Source: Patescibacteria group bacterium (lineage in GTDB: Bacteria; Patescibacteriota; Gracilibacteria; JAHISY01). From it: 16,637 bases of DNA. Made by a program: the position numbers and the translations under genes. The notes below the pieces were generated by a model, which was not told the DNA's origin, did no database searches, and saw only the letters and a list, made by a program, of their open reading frames with translations. The DNA is taken from contig JAHISY010000100.1 of the NCBI GenBank assembly GCA_018817365.1, positions 1 to 16,637 of the forward strand, in the 5' to 3' direction. Shown piece after piece: positions 5,054 to 11,593 of the stretch (position 1 is the first letter of the stretch; every line of letters starts with the position of its first letter).

Positions 5054-6340
5054 CTAAACTGCCATCGCTTCGCGCTCCACCCCGACTCCCACCCACTTCA
5101 CAGGAATATCAAGATATCTTTCAATGAAGGCAATATAATTTTGCGCATTCTTCGGCAGCTTTTTGATCTCCCGAATTTCCGAAGTGTCGGACTGCCAACC
5201 GGGCAGAGTTTCGAAAACCGGCTCCACTCGCTCAAGTTCTTCAATTGTGGCAGGAAGCGTGTAAATTTCTTCACCATCGAGTTTGTATTTCACGCAGGTT
5301 TGGATTTCCTCGAAATCATTCAAAACATCAAGCTTTGTTAAATTAATTACCGTAGTGCCGTTCAGCTGCGCCGAATATTTCGTCGCAACCAAATCCATCC
5401 ACCCGCACCGTCGCGGTCGTCCGGTCGTCGCTCCGAATTCCGCGCCGATGTCGCGCAACTTCTCTCCGGTTTTATTTTCTAATTCTGTCGTGAACGGTCC
5501 CTCGCCTACCCGCGTGGTGTACGCTTTCGCCACTCCGATTGATTCGAGAGTCTGCGGCGGAATGCCGAGACCGCTGAAAATGTTGCCGGCAGTGGTTGTC
5601 GAAGAAGTCACGAACGGAAAAGTCCCGTGGTCGATGTCGAGCAGGCTGCCCTGCGCCCCTTCCGCGAGCACGGTTTTGCCATCTCGCAACGCGGTTTGCA
5701 GCAGCTCGGAAGTGTCGACAATCATTCCGTTTAATCTTTCCGCAAAATCTTTGTAGAGATTTATTTCCCTTCCCTCATCGAATCGAAACGGCATCCCGGC
5801 AATCGCATTCACCTCTTCCAACCTTTCTCGCAATTTCACCGCGAAGTTCTCGAAATTTTGCAAATCGCCGAGCCGCAAACTTTTGCGATTCACGCGATCG
5901 GAATACGCCGGTCCGATCCCCCGCTTCGTCGTGCCAATTTTTTGCTTCGCTTTCGATTCCGCAAGTCCGTCGAGTTCTTTGTGAAAGTCAAAAAGAATGG
6001 TCGCGCGATTCGAGAGAAAAAGCCGACCAGTAAGATTCACTCCTATTTTTTCGAGCTCGCTTATTTCTTCAATCAAAGTCGGCAGATGAACGACGCAACC
6101 GTTGCCAATCACATTTTTCGTCTGCGGATGGAGTACGCCGGAAGGAAGCTGATGGAGAATCACTTTCTTGCCATTCGCGACAATCGTGTGTCCGGCATTC
6201 GCGCCTCCGCCGAAACGAGCGACAAATTGAGATTTGCCGGCGAGAATGTCGACGAGTTTGCCTTTGCCTTCGTCACCCCAATTAAGTCCGAGGACGGCAG
6301 TAAGCTTGCCCGCCGTGGTGGGATTATTTTTGGAACTCAT
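5054..6340 (-). CDS. purA: Adenylosuccinate synthetase
   Basis: 428 residues, the usual length. PurA joins aspartate to IMP using GTP, the first step from IMP to AMP (EC 6.3.4.4). Motifs: WGDEGKGK (21-28) with catalytic Asp23; GGGANAGHTIV with catalytic His51; IGTTKRGIGPAYSDR, the IMP-binding region; LLDIDHGTFPFVTSS; TTRVGEGPFTTE; GATTGRPRRCGWMDL; and the guanine-specificity motif TKLD. The family's usual GAQWGDEGKGK is GLNWGDEGKGK here, a Gln-to-Asn change next to the phosphate loop, and FQGGNNAGHT is FGGGANAGHT. ATG 6340 follows a TAAAAT box by 6 bp, so the mRNA is probably leaderless. The gene diverges from cysS. No other purine gene is in the window. Confidence 0.96.
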   Translation of the reverse strand: MSSKNNPTTAGKLTAVLGLNWGDEGKGKLVDILAGKSQFVARFGGGANAGHTIVANGKKVILHQLPSGVLHPQTKNVIGNGCVVHLPTLIEEISELEKIGVNLTGRLFLSNRATILFDFHKELDGLAESKAKQKIGTTKRGIGPAYSDRVNRKSLRLGDLQNFENFAVKLRERLEEVNAIAGMPFRFDEGREINLYKDFAERLNGMIVDTSELLQTALRDGKTVLAEGAQGSLLDIDHGTFPFVTSSTTTAGNIFSGLGIPPQTLESIGVAKAYTTRVGEGPFTTELENKTGEKLRDIGAEFGATTGRPRRCGWMDLVATKYSAQLNGTTVINLTKLDVLNDFEEIQTCVKYKLDGEEIYTLPATIEELERVEPVFETLPGWQSDTSEIREIKKLPKNAQNYIAFIERYLDIPVKWVGVGVEREAMAV

Positions 6341-6346
6341 GTAGGA

Positions 6347-6352
6347 ATTTTA
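6347..6352 (-). promoter_or_regulatory. -10 box for purA, leaderless
   Basis: TAAAAT on the - strand lies 6 bp before ATG 6340, so transcription should start at or next to the A of the start codon. It is only 15 bp from the oppositely directed cysS box (6368-6373), so the two promoters share DNA and may compete. Confidence 0.6.
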
Positions 6353-6367
6353 GCATGAAATTTTTGT

Positions 6368-6373
6368 TAAAAT
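6368..6373 (+). promoter_or_regulatory. -10 box for cysS, leaderless
   Basis: TAAAAT lies 7 bp before the GTG at 6381. Transcription should begin at the start codon itself. No recognisable -35 box lies 17 bp upstream. Confidence 0.6.
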
Positions 6374-6380
6374 CCTGCTT

Positions 6381-7853
6381 GTGGAAATCAAATTCACGAA
6401 TTCGCTCACTCGGAAGAAAGAAGTTTTCCAACCAATTGAGGCGGGAAAAGTTGGAATTTACAGCTGCGGACCGACAGTTTACGCGACCCCCCACATTGGC
6501 AATTTTCGCGCATTCATTTTTGCCGACTTGCTGCGGCGGAGTTTGGAATTTCTCGGATTCGAAGTGAAACATGTGATGAACATCACAGATGTCGGGCATC
6601 TCACGAGCGACGAAAACGAAGGTGAAGACAAATTGGAAAAGGGCGCAAGGATAGAAGGTACCTCCCCTCTCGGACTTGCGCGAAAATACGAAGCGGAATT
6701 TCGCCGTGATTTGCAGAAATTAAACATTCTCACGCCAACCGAACTTCCTCGCGCGAGCGAACACATCGCCGAACAAATCGAATTAATTAAAACACTCAAA
6801 AAAAAGGGCTTCACATACGAAACTTCAGACGGAATTTATTTCGACACAAGTAAATTCAAAAATTACGGAAAACTCGGCGGGCAAAAAATGGAGGAAAAAG
6901 CGGCAGGAAAAAGAATTGCGGTGAAATCGGAGAAACGAAATCCCGCCGACTTCGCGCTCTGGAAATTCTGCATCGGCGAAAATGCGAACCACATCCTCCG
7001 CTGGGATTTAGAAACCGGGGAAGATTTATCTCCAAAGTCCAAAGTCCAAAGTCCAAAGTCCAAATCCGGTTTTCCCGGCTGGCATTTGGAATGTTCGGCT
7101 ATGAGTTTGAAATATTTAGCGCCAGAAATTCTACAAACTACTTGTGGTGAGCTCTGTCGAACTACAAACTACAAACTACAAACTGCCATCGACATTCACA
7201 CCGGCGGCGTCGACCACATCCCCGTACACCACGAAAATGAAATCGCGCAATCGGAAGCGGCGACGGATCGGAAGTTCGTGAATTTTTGGCTGCACAATGA
7301 ATTCCTCACCGTCGATGGCGGAAAGATGTCGAAAAGCCTGGGGAATCTTTTCACGCTTGAAGATTTGGAGAAAAGAGGATTTGATCCGTTGGCATTCCGT
7401 TATTTTTGTTTGAATTCGAATTATCGCGGAAAGCTGAATTTTTCTTGGGAAGCACTGCAAAATTCTCAAAACGCGCTTCAGAATTTGCGCAAGATTTATC
7501 AGAATTTGCCGGACGGCACAGTGGTCGATTCGGAGGTTGAGAAATTTGGAACCGCACTCGCCGACGATTTGAATTCGCCGCAAGCTTTGGCAGTAGTTTG
7601 GGATTTTGCCAAAAGTCCGATTGCCAATCGTGCGACACTTCGAAAATTCGACGAGGTTTTAGGTTTGAATTTGGAGAAGAAAGAGGAGGCGATTAAATTA
7701 AATACAGAACAAAAAAAACTACTCACCGAACGAGCGGCGGCACGCGCAGCGAAAGATTTCGAAAGAGCGGATGCAATCCGCAAGGAATTTGAAAAAATGG
7801 GATTCGAAATTGAGGATACGAGCGATAAACAAATTGTGAAACGAAAACTTTAA
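6381..7853 (+). CDS. cysS: Cysteinyl-tRNA synthetase with two repeat-encoded insertions
   Basis: 490 residues, class I synthetase charging tRNA-Cys (EC 6.1.1.16). Motifs: zinc ligand Cys29 in YSCGPTVY, HIGN (38-41, the HIGH signature), further zinc ligands Cys238 in GWHLECSAMS and His283/284 with Glu285 in HHENEIAQSE, and KMSKS (315-319). The GTG start is chosen because a TAAAAT box sits 7 bp upstream and the protein begins as the family does. Two stretches are not normal family sequence. Residues 217-229 (SPKSKVQSPKSKS) come from tandem TCCAAAG units. About residues 250-268, between MSLKYL and IDIHTGG, come from CTACAAA units around a core also found in tilS. Both insertions keep the frame and leave all catalytic motifs, so the enzyme is probably active. 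Confidence 0.95.
   Translation: MEIKFTNSLTRKKEVFQPIEAGKVGIYSCGPTVYATPHIGNFRAFIFADLLRRSLEFLGFEVKHVMNITDVGHLTSDENEGEDKLEKGARIEGTSPLGLARKYEAEFRRDLQKLNILTPTELPRASEHIAEQIELIKTLKKKGFTYETSDGIYFDTSKFKNYGKLGGQKMEEKAAGKRIAVKSEKRNPADFALWKFCIGENANHILRWDLETGEDLSPKSKVQSPKSKSGFPGWHLECSAMSLKYLAPEILQTTCGELCRTTNYKLQTAIDIHTGGVDHIPVHHENEIAQSEAATDRKFVNFWLHNEFLTVDGGKMSKSLGNLFTLEDLEKRGFDPLAFRYFCLNSNYRGKLNFSWEALQNSQNALQNLRKIYQNLPDGTVVDSEVEKFGTALADDLNSPQALAVVWDFAKSPIANRATLRKFDEVLGLNLEKKEEAIKLNTEQKKLLTERAAARAAKDFERADAIRKEFEKMGFEIEDTSDKQIVKRKL
7031..7065. repeat. 7-bp tandem repeat inside cysS
   Basis: Four perfect TCCAAAG units (7031-7058) and a fifth with one change (7059-7065). Five heptamers are read through all three frames, giving the peptide repeat SPKSKVQ. 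The stretch just precedes the conserved GFPGWHLECS, where other CysS proteins have no such insertion (family knowledge). Confidence 0.9.
7131..7187. repeat. 7-bp repeat tract with 23-bp core inside cysS
   Basis: CTACAAA units flank a central 23-bp core (7143-7165) that contains GAGCTC and GTCGAAC. The core recurs in tilS at 8357-8379 with one mismatch. It encodes CGELCRT here. The tract lies between two conserved CysS motifs. Confidence 0.9.
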
Positions 7854-7861
7854 TCCTCTAC

Positions 7862-8176
7862 CTAGCTAATCCAAAAAGATCCATGAACTATTTTCTCGAT
7901 TGCATCCCTAGTTTCAGGAACAAGCTTTTGACAAATTCCCCATCGACCTTCCGGATATACTTTGAGGATGTCGACAAATTCAGGCGGTTCTTCGTTTACG
8001 GACGATCCTCCATTTTTCAAAATAGCATCTATCTTCTTCCAGCACTCCGCAACCAACTTTCTGTAATCTTCCCCTGACGCCCACTTCCTAAAAGCAGAAA
8101 CATCTAAAAGATGATGAATTTTTTTCCCATTTTTTGGTTTTTCTGAAACGCAATGTGGCTTTTCTTCTTCGCTCAA
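7862..8176 (-). CDS. Unknown protein, 104 residues
   Basis: No family is recognised. The frame starts at TTG 8176; no in-frame ATG exists in its first half. The protein is soluble-looking, rich in Lys, Glu and Trp, with DYRKLVAECWKKIDAILKNG (residues 37-56) probably helical and a conserved-looking GRWGICQKLVPETRDAIEKI later. The codon pattern resembles normal coding sequence rather than the shadow of another gene, and nothing else occupies this 400-bp gap between cysS and tilS. It faces both neighbours in the opposite direction. A weak box, TTATCT, lies a few bases before the start. Coding is likely but not certain. Confidence 0.55.
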   Translation of the reverse strand: MSEEEKPHCVSEKPKNGKKIHHLLDVSAFRKWASGEDYRKLVAECWKKIDAILKNGGSSVNEEPPEFVDILKVYPEGRWGICQKLVPETRDAIEKIVHGSFWIS

Positions 8177-8243
8177 GCTAAAGATAAGTTAGTTCAATTT
8201 TGGATTTTACCGAAAAAATTTCTCTTGTAAATTTAATTTTAAT

Positions 8244-8249
8244 TATAAT
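8244..8249 (+). promoter_or_regulatory. -10 box (TATAAT) for tilS, leaderless
   Basis: A consensus TATAAT lies 6 bp before ATG 8256, so transcription should start at the start codon. The surrounding DNA is almost pure A/T and shows no standard -35 box. Confidence 0.55.
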
Positions 8250-8255
8250 TCAATT

Positions 8256-9218
8256 ATGAAAATCTTAATCGCAGTTTCCGGCGGCGTCGATTCAGTAGTT
8301 TTGCTTGACCTTTTGGCGAACGGAAAATTAGAAAAGTTCGCCAACTGCCAACTACCTGTAGTGAGCTCTGTCGAACTACCAACTACCAACTACCAACTTT
8401 TCATCGCGCACTTCAACCACGCAATTCACTCAAAAGCAGAGGCGCACGAAAAATTCGTGAAAAATTTGGCGAGGAAATATTCTCTCGAATTTTTCAGCGG
8501 AAAAGCAAAAAAGAAATTAAAATCTGAGGCGGAAGCGCGCAATGCGCGGTACGAGTTTTTGGAGAAAATCGCGGGAAAAATCGGCGCGGAGCGAATCGCA
8601 CTCGCTCACCACGCGGAGGATCAAGTCGAAACTATTTTTTTGAATCTCATCCGCGGGAGCGGTCTCGCGGGACTCGGCGGAATGCGGAAATTCGCGGGAA
8701 TCTCCGCTCGCTCGAAGATAAGCTTGTGGCGACCGTTGCTTGAAATTTCGAAGTCAAAAATCGAAGATTACGCGCAAAAGAACCAGCTTAAATTTGTAAC
8801 CGATCCGACAAATCGCGATCCGAAATTTTTGCGAAATTTTTTACGATGGGAGATTCTGCCAAAATTTGAAAAATTAAATCCGAAATTCGGCGAGGCGATT
8901 CTGCGAATTTCAAAGCTCGCGCGCGAGAATGCGGAATTCACGAATTTGCTCGCGGCAGAATGGCTGCGAAGATTTGAAAAAAATAAATCGGTCGAACTGC
9001 CCGAATTTAATTCACTCCCTTCTGCCTTAAAGCGTGAAGTTGTCCGCGAAATTTATTCGCGAAAGATAGGAAATTTGCGTGGAATCGAGGAAAAACATGT
9101 GGAAGAAATTCTCGCGCTCGCGCGAAATCCGCGCGGCGGGAAGGAAAAAAAGTTTGGAAAAATTATTTTCAAAACTGCGCGAAAAAGAGGTGTGCGAATT
9201 TTGGAATGGAGAGGATAA
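8256..9218 (+). CDS. tilS: tRNA(Ile)-lysidine synthase
   Basis: 320 residues. TilS attaches lysine to C34 of tRNA-Ile(CAT), so that it reads AUA rather than AUG (EC 6.3.4.19); it is essential in most bacteria. Motifs: ATP-pyrophosphatase loop SGGVDS (8-13), AHFNHAI (51-57), AHHAEDQVETIFLNLIRGSGL, the WRPLLEISK segment, and VTDPTNRDPKFLRNFLRWEILP. The C-terminal region is short, so it is the compact form without the full accessory domains of E. coli TilS. Residues about 29-47 (CQLPVVSSVELPTTNYQ) replace the short turn normally found between the first helix and the second strand. They are encoded by 7-bp repeats and the core shared with cysS. The start is supported by TATAAT 6 bp upstream. Confidence 0.94.
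   Translation: MKILIAVSGGVDSVVLLDLLANGKLEKFANCQLPVVSSVELPTTNYQLFIAHFNHAIHSKAEAHEKFVKNLARKYSLEFFSGKAKKKLKSEAEARNARYEFLEKIAGKIGAERIALAHHAEDQVETIFLNLIRGSGLAGLGGMRKFAGISARSKISLWRPLLEISKSKIEDYAQKNQLKFVTDPTNRDPKFLRNFLRWEILPKFEKLNPKFGEAILRISKLARENAEFTNLLAAEWLRRFEKNKSVELPEFNSLPSALKREVVREIYSRKIGNLRGIEEKHVEEILALARNPRGGKEKKFGKIIFKTARKRGVRILEWRG
8338..8398. repeat. 7-bp repeat tract with 23-bp core inside tilS
   Basis: CCAACTN heptamers surround a core (8357-8379) that matches the cysS core in 22 of 23 bases. Here the core is read in another frame (VVSSVEL rather than CGELCRT), which shows that the DNA, not the peptide, is what is conserved. Confidence 0.9.
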
Positions 9219-9224
9219 AAACTT

Positions 9225-9253
9225 TTGACTTTCTCCCGAAGGGTTTCTAAAAT
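9225..9253 (+). promoter_or_regulatory. Promoter of infC-rpmI-rplT
   Basis: TTGACT (9225-9230), 17-bp spacer, TAAAAT (9248-9253). Five of six bases match consensus in each box. Transcription would start near 9260, leaving an A/T-rich leader of about 48 nt, long enough for regulation, before the TTG start of infC. Confidence 0.75.
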
Positions 9254-9308
9254 CGCTCGGCCTTTTGGATCGTTCTTAGAATTTATATTTAAACTTAAAA
9301 CTTAATAT

Positions 9309-9902
9309 TTGCCTCCTCGCAAGAGATACAAACCAGCTCCGCGGATTCCTCGTCCGATTATGAATGAACGTATCTTCGCGCAAGAAATCTTCGTGGTTGG
9401 CTCGGATGGAGAAAAATTAGGGGTGATGAAAAAAGAGGAAGCTCTCGCGAAAGCGCGTGAGGAGGAGCTGGATCTTATTCTCGTAGCTCCGAAAGCAAGA
9501 CCGCCGGTCGCGAAAATTCTCGATTTCGGAAAGTGGCAGTATGAGCAAAAAAAATCCGCTACGAAGAATCGGTCAAGCGGAAAAGCGAAAGCGATGAAAG
9601 GCATTCGCCTCGGAGTGCGCATCGCGGAAGGCGATCTAGAAGTGAGAGTGAAGCGCGGACGGGAATTTCTCGAGAAGGGACACAAGTTGCGGGTGGTGTT
9701 GCAATTCAAAGGAAGAGAAATGGTGCACTTCGACCTCGCGCTCGAAAAGATGAAAGAATTTGCTTCGCGATTGGATGATGTGGGCAAAATTGAAGAATTA
9801 CCGAAAAGGATGGGACGGCAGCTGATCATGATTATCAAGTCCGAAAAATCGCAAAAATTATCAACTCCTAACTCTGAAAACAATGAAGATCAAGTCAAAT
9901 AA
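9309..9902 (+). CDS. infC: Translation initiation factor IF-3
   Basis: 197 residues. IF-3 binds the 30S subunit, blocks 50S joining and checks the start codon. The N-domain includes MNERIFAQEIFVVGSDGEKLGVM and LDLILVAPKARPPVAKILDFGKWQYEQ (the family's PPVCKIMDYGKY). A basic linker (KKSATKNRSSGKAKAMK) follows, then the C-domain with VKRGREFLEKGHKLRVVLQFKGREM and PKRMGRQLIMII. The TTG at 9309 is the only start codon between an in-frame TAA (9303-9305) and the ATG at 9361, and it keeps the basic N-terminal tail typical of the family. Rare start codons are a known feature of infC, used for self-control by IF-3; TTG here fits that. The last 20 bp overlap rpmI. Confidence 0.95.
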   Translation: MPPRKRYKPAPRIPRPIMNERIFAQEIFVVGSDGEKLGVMKKEEALAKAREEELDLILVAPKARPPVAKILDFGKWQYEQKKSATKNRSSGKAKAMKGIRLGVRIAEGDLEVRVKRGREFLEKGHKLRVVLQFKGREMVHFDLALEKMKEFASRLDDVGKIEELPKRMGRQLIMIIKSEKSQKLSTPNSENNEDQVK

Positions 9903-10077
9903 GTCCGCCGCGAAACGATTCCGCAAAACCGGCAGCGGTAAAATTGTCTGCAAAAAAGCCGGTCGCGGACATCTTTTGATGCAAAAATCGAAGCGGCAAA
10001 AGAAGTTGGCGAACAAACCCAAAATTCTTTCGAAAGGCAACGCCAAACGAATCGCTCATCTTTTGCCCAATCTTTAA
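9883..10077 (+). CDS. rpmI: 50S ribosomal protein L35
   Basis: 64 residues, very basic, with the family pattern KSNKSAAKRFRKTGSGKI...KAGRGHLL and a C-terminal ILSKGNAKRIAHLLP. It begins inside the end of infC (20-bp overlap in a different frame), so its translation probably depends on infC translation. The order infC-rpmI-rplT is the widespread bacterial one. There is no Shine-Dalgarno site. Confidence 0.95.
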   Translation: MKIKSNKSAAKRFRKTGSGKIVCKKAGRGHLLMQKSKRQKKLANKPKILSKGNAKRIAHLLPNL

Positions 10078-10199
10078 TCAATTTTAAACTTCGAATCCGC
10101 CGCGGCGAACAATTTTAAATAACTGAATATTCCAATTTTAGAAATTATAAAATTCTATCTTGTTCTAGAATTTAAAACTTAAACTTTAAAATTCATCCC
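10078..10199. repeat. AT-rich spacer with GC palindrome and 7-bp units before rplT
   Basis: A 10-bp perfect palindrome, CGCCGCGGCG (10098-10107), is flanked by A/T-rich sequence. Just before rplT lie the units AATTTAA, AACTTAA, ACTTTAA (10169-10189). In many bacteria the L20 leader binds L20 for feedback control. I cannot identify that structure here, although a spacer of this length would allow it. Confidence 0.5.
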
Positions 10200-10568
10200 A
10201 TGAGAGTAAAAGGAGGCACCACCACTCGCGCCCGCCACAAAAAAGTTTTGAAGTCCACAAAAGGATACCGCGGACGGCAAAAAAATACTTTTCGCGTGGC
10301 AAAGCAGGCGAATATGAAAGCCGGACTGCACGCGTACCGCGGTCGAAAATTGAAGAAACGAACCTACCGCGCGCTTTGGATTCAGCGGTTGAATGCGGCG
10401 GTTCGCGCAACGGGATTGACGTACTCACGCTTCATCGACGGTCTCACAAAATCGAAGATTGCAGTGAATCGCAAAAATCTTTCGGAGTTGGCGATAAACA
10501 AGCCAGAAGTTTTTGCAAAAATCGTAAACGTGGCGAAAGAAAAAGCTTCGTCGCCGACGAGGAAATAA
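10200..10568 (+). CDS. rplT: 50S ribosomal protein L20
   Basis: 122 residues. L20 is needed early in 50S assembly and binds 23S rRNA. The pattern TRARHKKVLKSTKGYRGR...FRVAKQA and the later LWIQRLNAAVRATGLTYSRFI.GL are typical of the family throughout, and the length is normal. It closes the infC operon. No Shine-Dalgarno site is visible before the ATG; the sequence is aaaattcatccc. A toxin-antitoxin module follows after 14 bp. Confidence 0.96.
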   Translation: MRVKGGTTTRARHKKVLKSTKGYRGRQKNTFRVAKQANMKAGLHAYRGRKLKKRTYRALWIQRLNAAVRATGLTYSRFIDGLTKSKIAVNRKNLSELAINKPEVFAKIVNVAKEKASSPTRK

Positions 10569-10570
10569 GT

Positions 10571-10576
10571 TAAAAT
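10571..10576 (+). promoter_or_regulatory. -10 box for the toxin-antitoxin module
   Basis: TAAAAT lies 6 bp before the GTG at 10583, giving a leaderless antitoxin mRNA. A second overlapping TAAAAT is at 10576-10581. A GTTAAC palindrome at 10585-10590 could be part of an operator, since antitoxins often bind their own promoter (inference). Confidence 0.4.
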
Positions 10577-10582
10577 AAAATC

Positions 10583-10732
10583 GTGTTAACTACCAAAGCT
10601 CCATCTCGTAAAATGGTTGTGCTTTCTGTAAAACAGTACAAAGAAATGCTGCAAACAATCGCAATCGCAGAATATGAGAGGGATAAAGCTTGCGGAAGAT
10701 TAAAGGCGGTAAAATCTCTCGCAGAAATTTAA
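10583..10732 (+). CDS. Putative antitoxin, 49 residues
   Basis: A short frame starting at GTG 10583 ends one base before the toxin gene. It reads MLTTKAPSRKMVVLSVKQY at first, then a helical acidic/basic stretch (KEMLQTIAIAEYERDKACGR) and ends LKAVKSLAEI. An N-terminal DNA-binding part followed by a toxin-wrapping helix is usual for the Phd/RelB type, but this one is very short. Identification rests mainly on its position directly before a RelE-fold toxin with 1-bp spacing. An alternative start is the ATG at 10613. It should neutralise the toxin by binding it and may repress the module. Confidence 0.65.
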   Translation: MLTTKAPSRKMVVLSVKQYKEMLQTIAIAEYERDKACGRLKAVKSLAEI

Positions 10733-10733
10733 A

Positions 10734-11000
10734 ATGCGCATAAAAAATCTAATTCTCACCACTCGCTTTATTCGGCATTTCAAAAAATTGCCATCTAGTT
10801 TGAAGAAGATCGCTCTTGAGCGAGAAGCGATTTTTCGGAGCAACCCTTTCGACCCAATTCTCAAAACCCATAAACTTCGCGGAAAGTTTTCTTATTTTTG
10901 GGCATTTTCAATTACCCACTCTCATCGCGTAATGTTTGAATTTCGTGAGAATGGAGTGGCGGTTTTTATCGATATTGGAGATCACTCAATTTACGAATAA
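10734..11000 (+). CDS. RelE/YafQ-type toxin (mRNA interferase)
   Basis: 88 residues, the usual size for RelE/ParE-fold toxins. The order of elements fits: RFIRHFKKLPSSLKKIA (helix 1), DPILKTHKLRGKFSYFWAFSI (strands 2-3 with the HKL.G turn), HRVMFEF with Arg65, then VAVFIDIGDHSIYE with His84 and Tyr87, close to the GxHxxvY ending of the YafQ/RelE group. These toxins cut mRNA in the ribosome A site; ParE members instead poison gyrase, and sequence alone does not fully separate them. The ATG lies one base after the antitoxin stop, so the two are co-translated. The module sits between ribosomal-protein genes and a DJ-1 gene, a typical scattered location. Confidence 0.8.
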   Translation: MRIKNLILTTRFIRHFKKLPSSLKKIALEREAIFRSNPFDPILKTHKLRGKFSYFWAFSITHSHRVMFEFRENGVAVFIDIGDHSIYE

Positions 11001-11019
11001 ATTTTTTAACTCCTAAATC

Positions 11020-11535
11020 ATGCTTCACGCCCTCTTTATCGTCGCGCCGGAAAATTTTCGCGACGAGGAACTTTTTGTGCCGCTCGAAATTTTAAAAAAT
11101 GCGGGCATCGAAACCACGATTGCTTCGAAAGAAGCAGGCATTTGCCATGGCAAATTGGGCGGAGAGGCGGAGGCTGTGATCGGACTGAATCAAGTGAACG
11201 CGGAAGATTTCGATGCTATTATTTTCATCGGCGGTAGCGGGAGCGAAATTTACTTCGAAGATCCAGCGGCTCATTTAATCGCAAAAAAGGCTTTTAAAAA
11301 CGGAAAAATTTTGGCGGCGATCTGCGCGGCTCCCGCGATTCTCGCGAAAGCGGGAGTGCTAAAAGAAAAATCCGCGACAATCTTCCCCTCGCCCGCTTAT
11401 GAGGAAATCATGGAAAAAAGCGGAACGAACCTCACGCGCGCGGATTTGGAAGTTGACGGAAAAATCATCACTGCGAACGGACCAGCGGCGGCGGAGAAAT
11501 TCGGAGAGAAAATTGTTGAGCTGCTGAAAAAATAA
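11020..11535 (+). CDS. DJ-1/PfpI family protein
   Basis: 171 residues of the class I glutamine amidotransferase-like fold. The reactive cysteine is Cys102 in ILAAICAAPAILAKAG (97-112), the nucleophile elbow of the family, and the partner acid is Glu16 or Glu17 in FRDEELF. GGSGSE (71-76) matches the conserved glycine loop. AICAAP is the DJ-1/ThiJ form rather than the protease-like ICHGP of PfpI. Family members act as glyoxalases or deglycases, chaperones or redox sensors; nothing here decides which. The gene follows the toxin closely (19 bp) on the same strand but may be transcribed separately. Confidence 0.88.
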   Translation: MLHALFIVAPENFRDEELFVPLEILKNAGIETTIASKEAGICHGKLGGEAEAVIGLNQVNAEDFDAIIFIGGSGSEIYFEDPAAHLIAKKAFKNGKILAAICAAPAILAKAGVLKEKSATIFPSPAYEEIMEKSGTNLTRADLEVDGKIITANGPAAAEKFGEKIVELLKK

Positions 11536-11536
11536 G

Positions 11537-11565
11537 TTGCCGAAAATAAACAGGTTCGCTAAAAT
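11537..11565 (+). promoter_or_regulatory. Promoter of rplO-secY (or end signal of the DJ-1 gene)
   Basis: TTGCCG (11537-11542), 17-bp spacer, TAAAAT (11560-11565), with transcription starting near 11572. The same DNA can also be read as a weak terminator: GTTGCCG (11536-11542) pairs with CGGCAGC (11567-11573) and is followed by TTATTTTTT, but the loop would be 24 bases. The promoter reading is preferred because rplO otherwise lacks one. Confidence 0.5.
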
Positions 11566-11593
11566 CCGGCAGCTTATTTTTTAGACTTTTGAA

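Noticed and set aside
6983..7195. CRISPR array in the repeats of cysS
   Set aside because: Units are 7 bp, directly adjacent and without spacers; they are translated in frame.
10078..10199. L20-binding autoregulatory leader
   Set aside because: The spacer is almost pure repeat and no structure resembling the L20-binding site can be recognised by eye.
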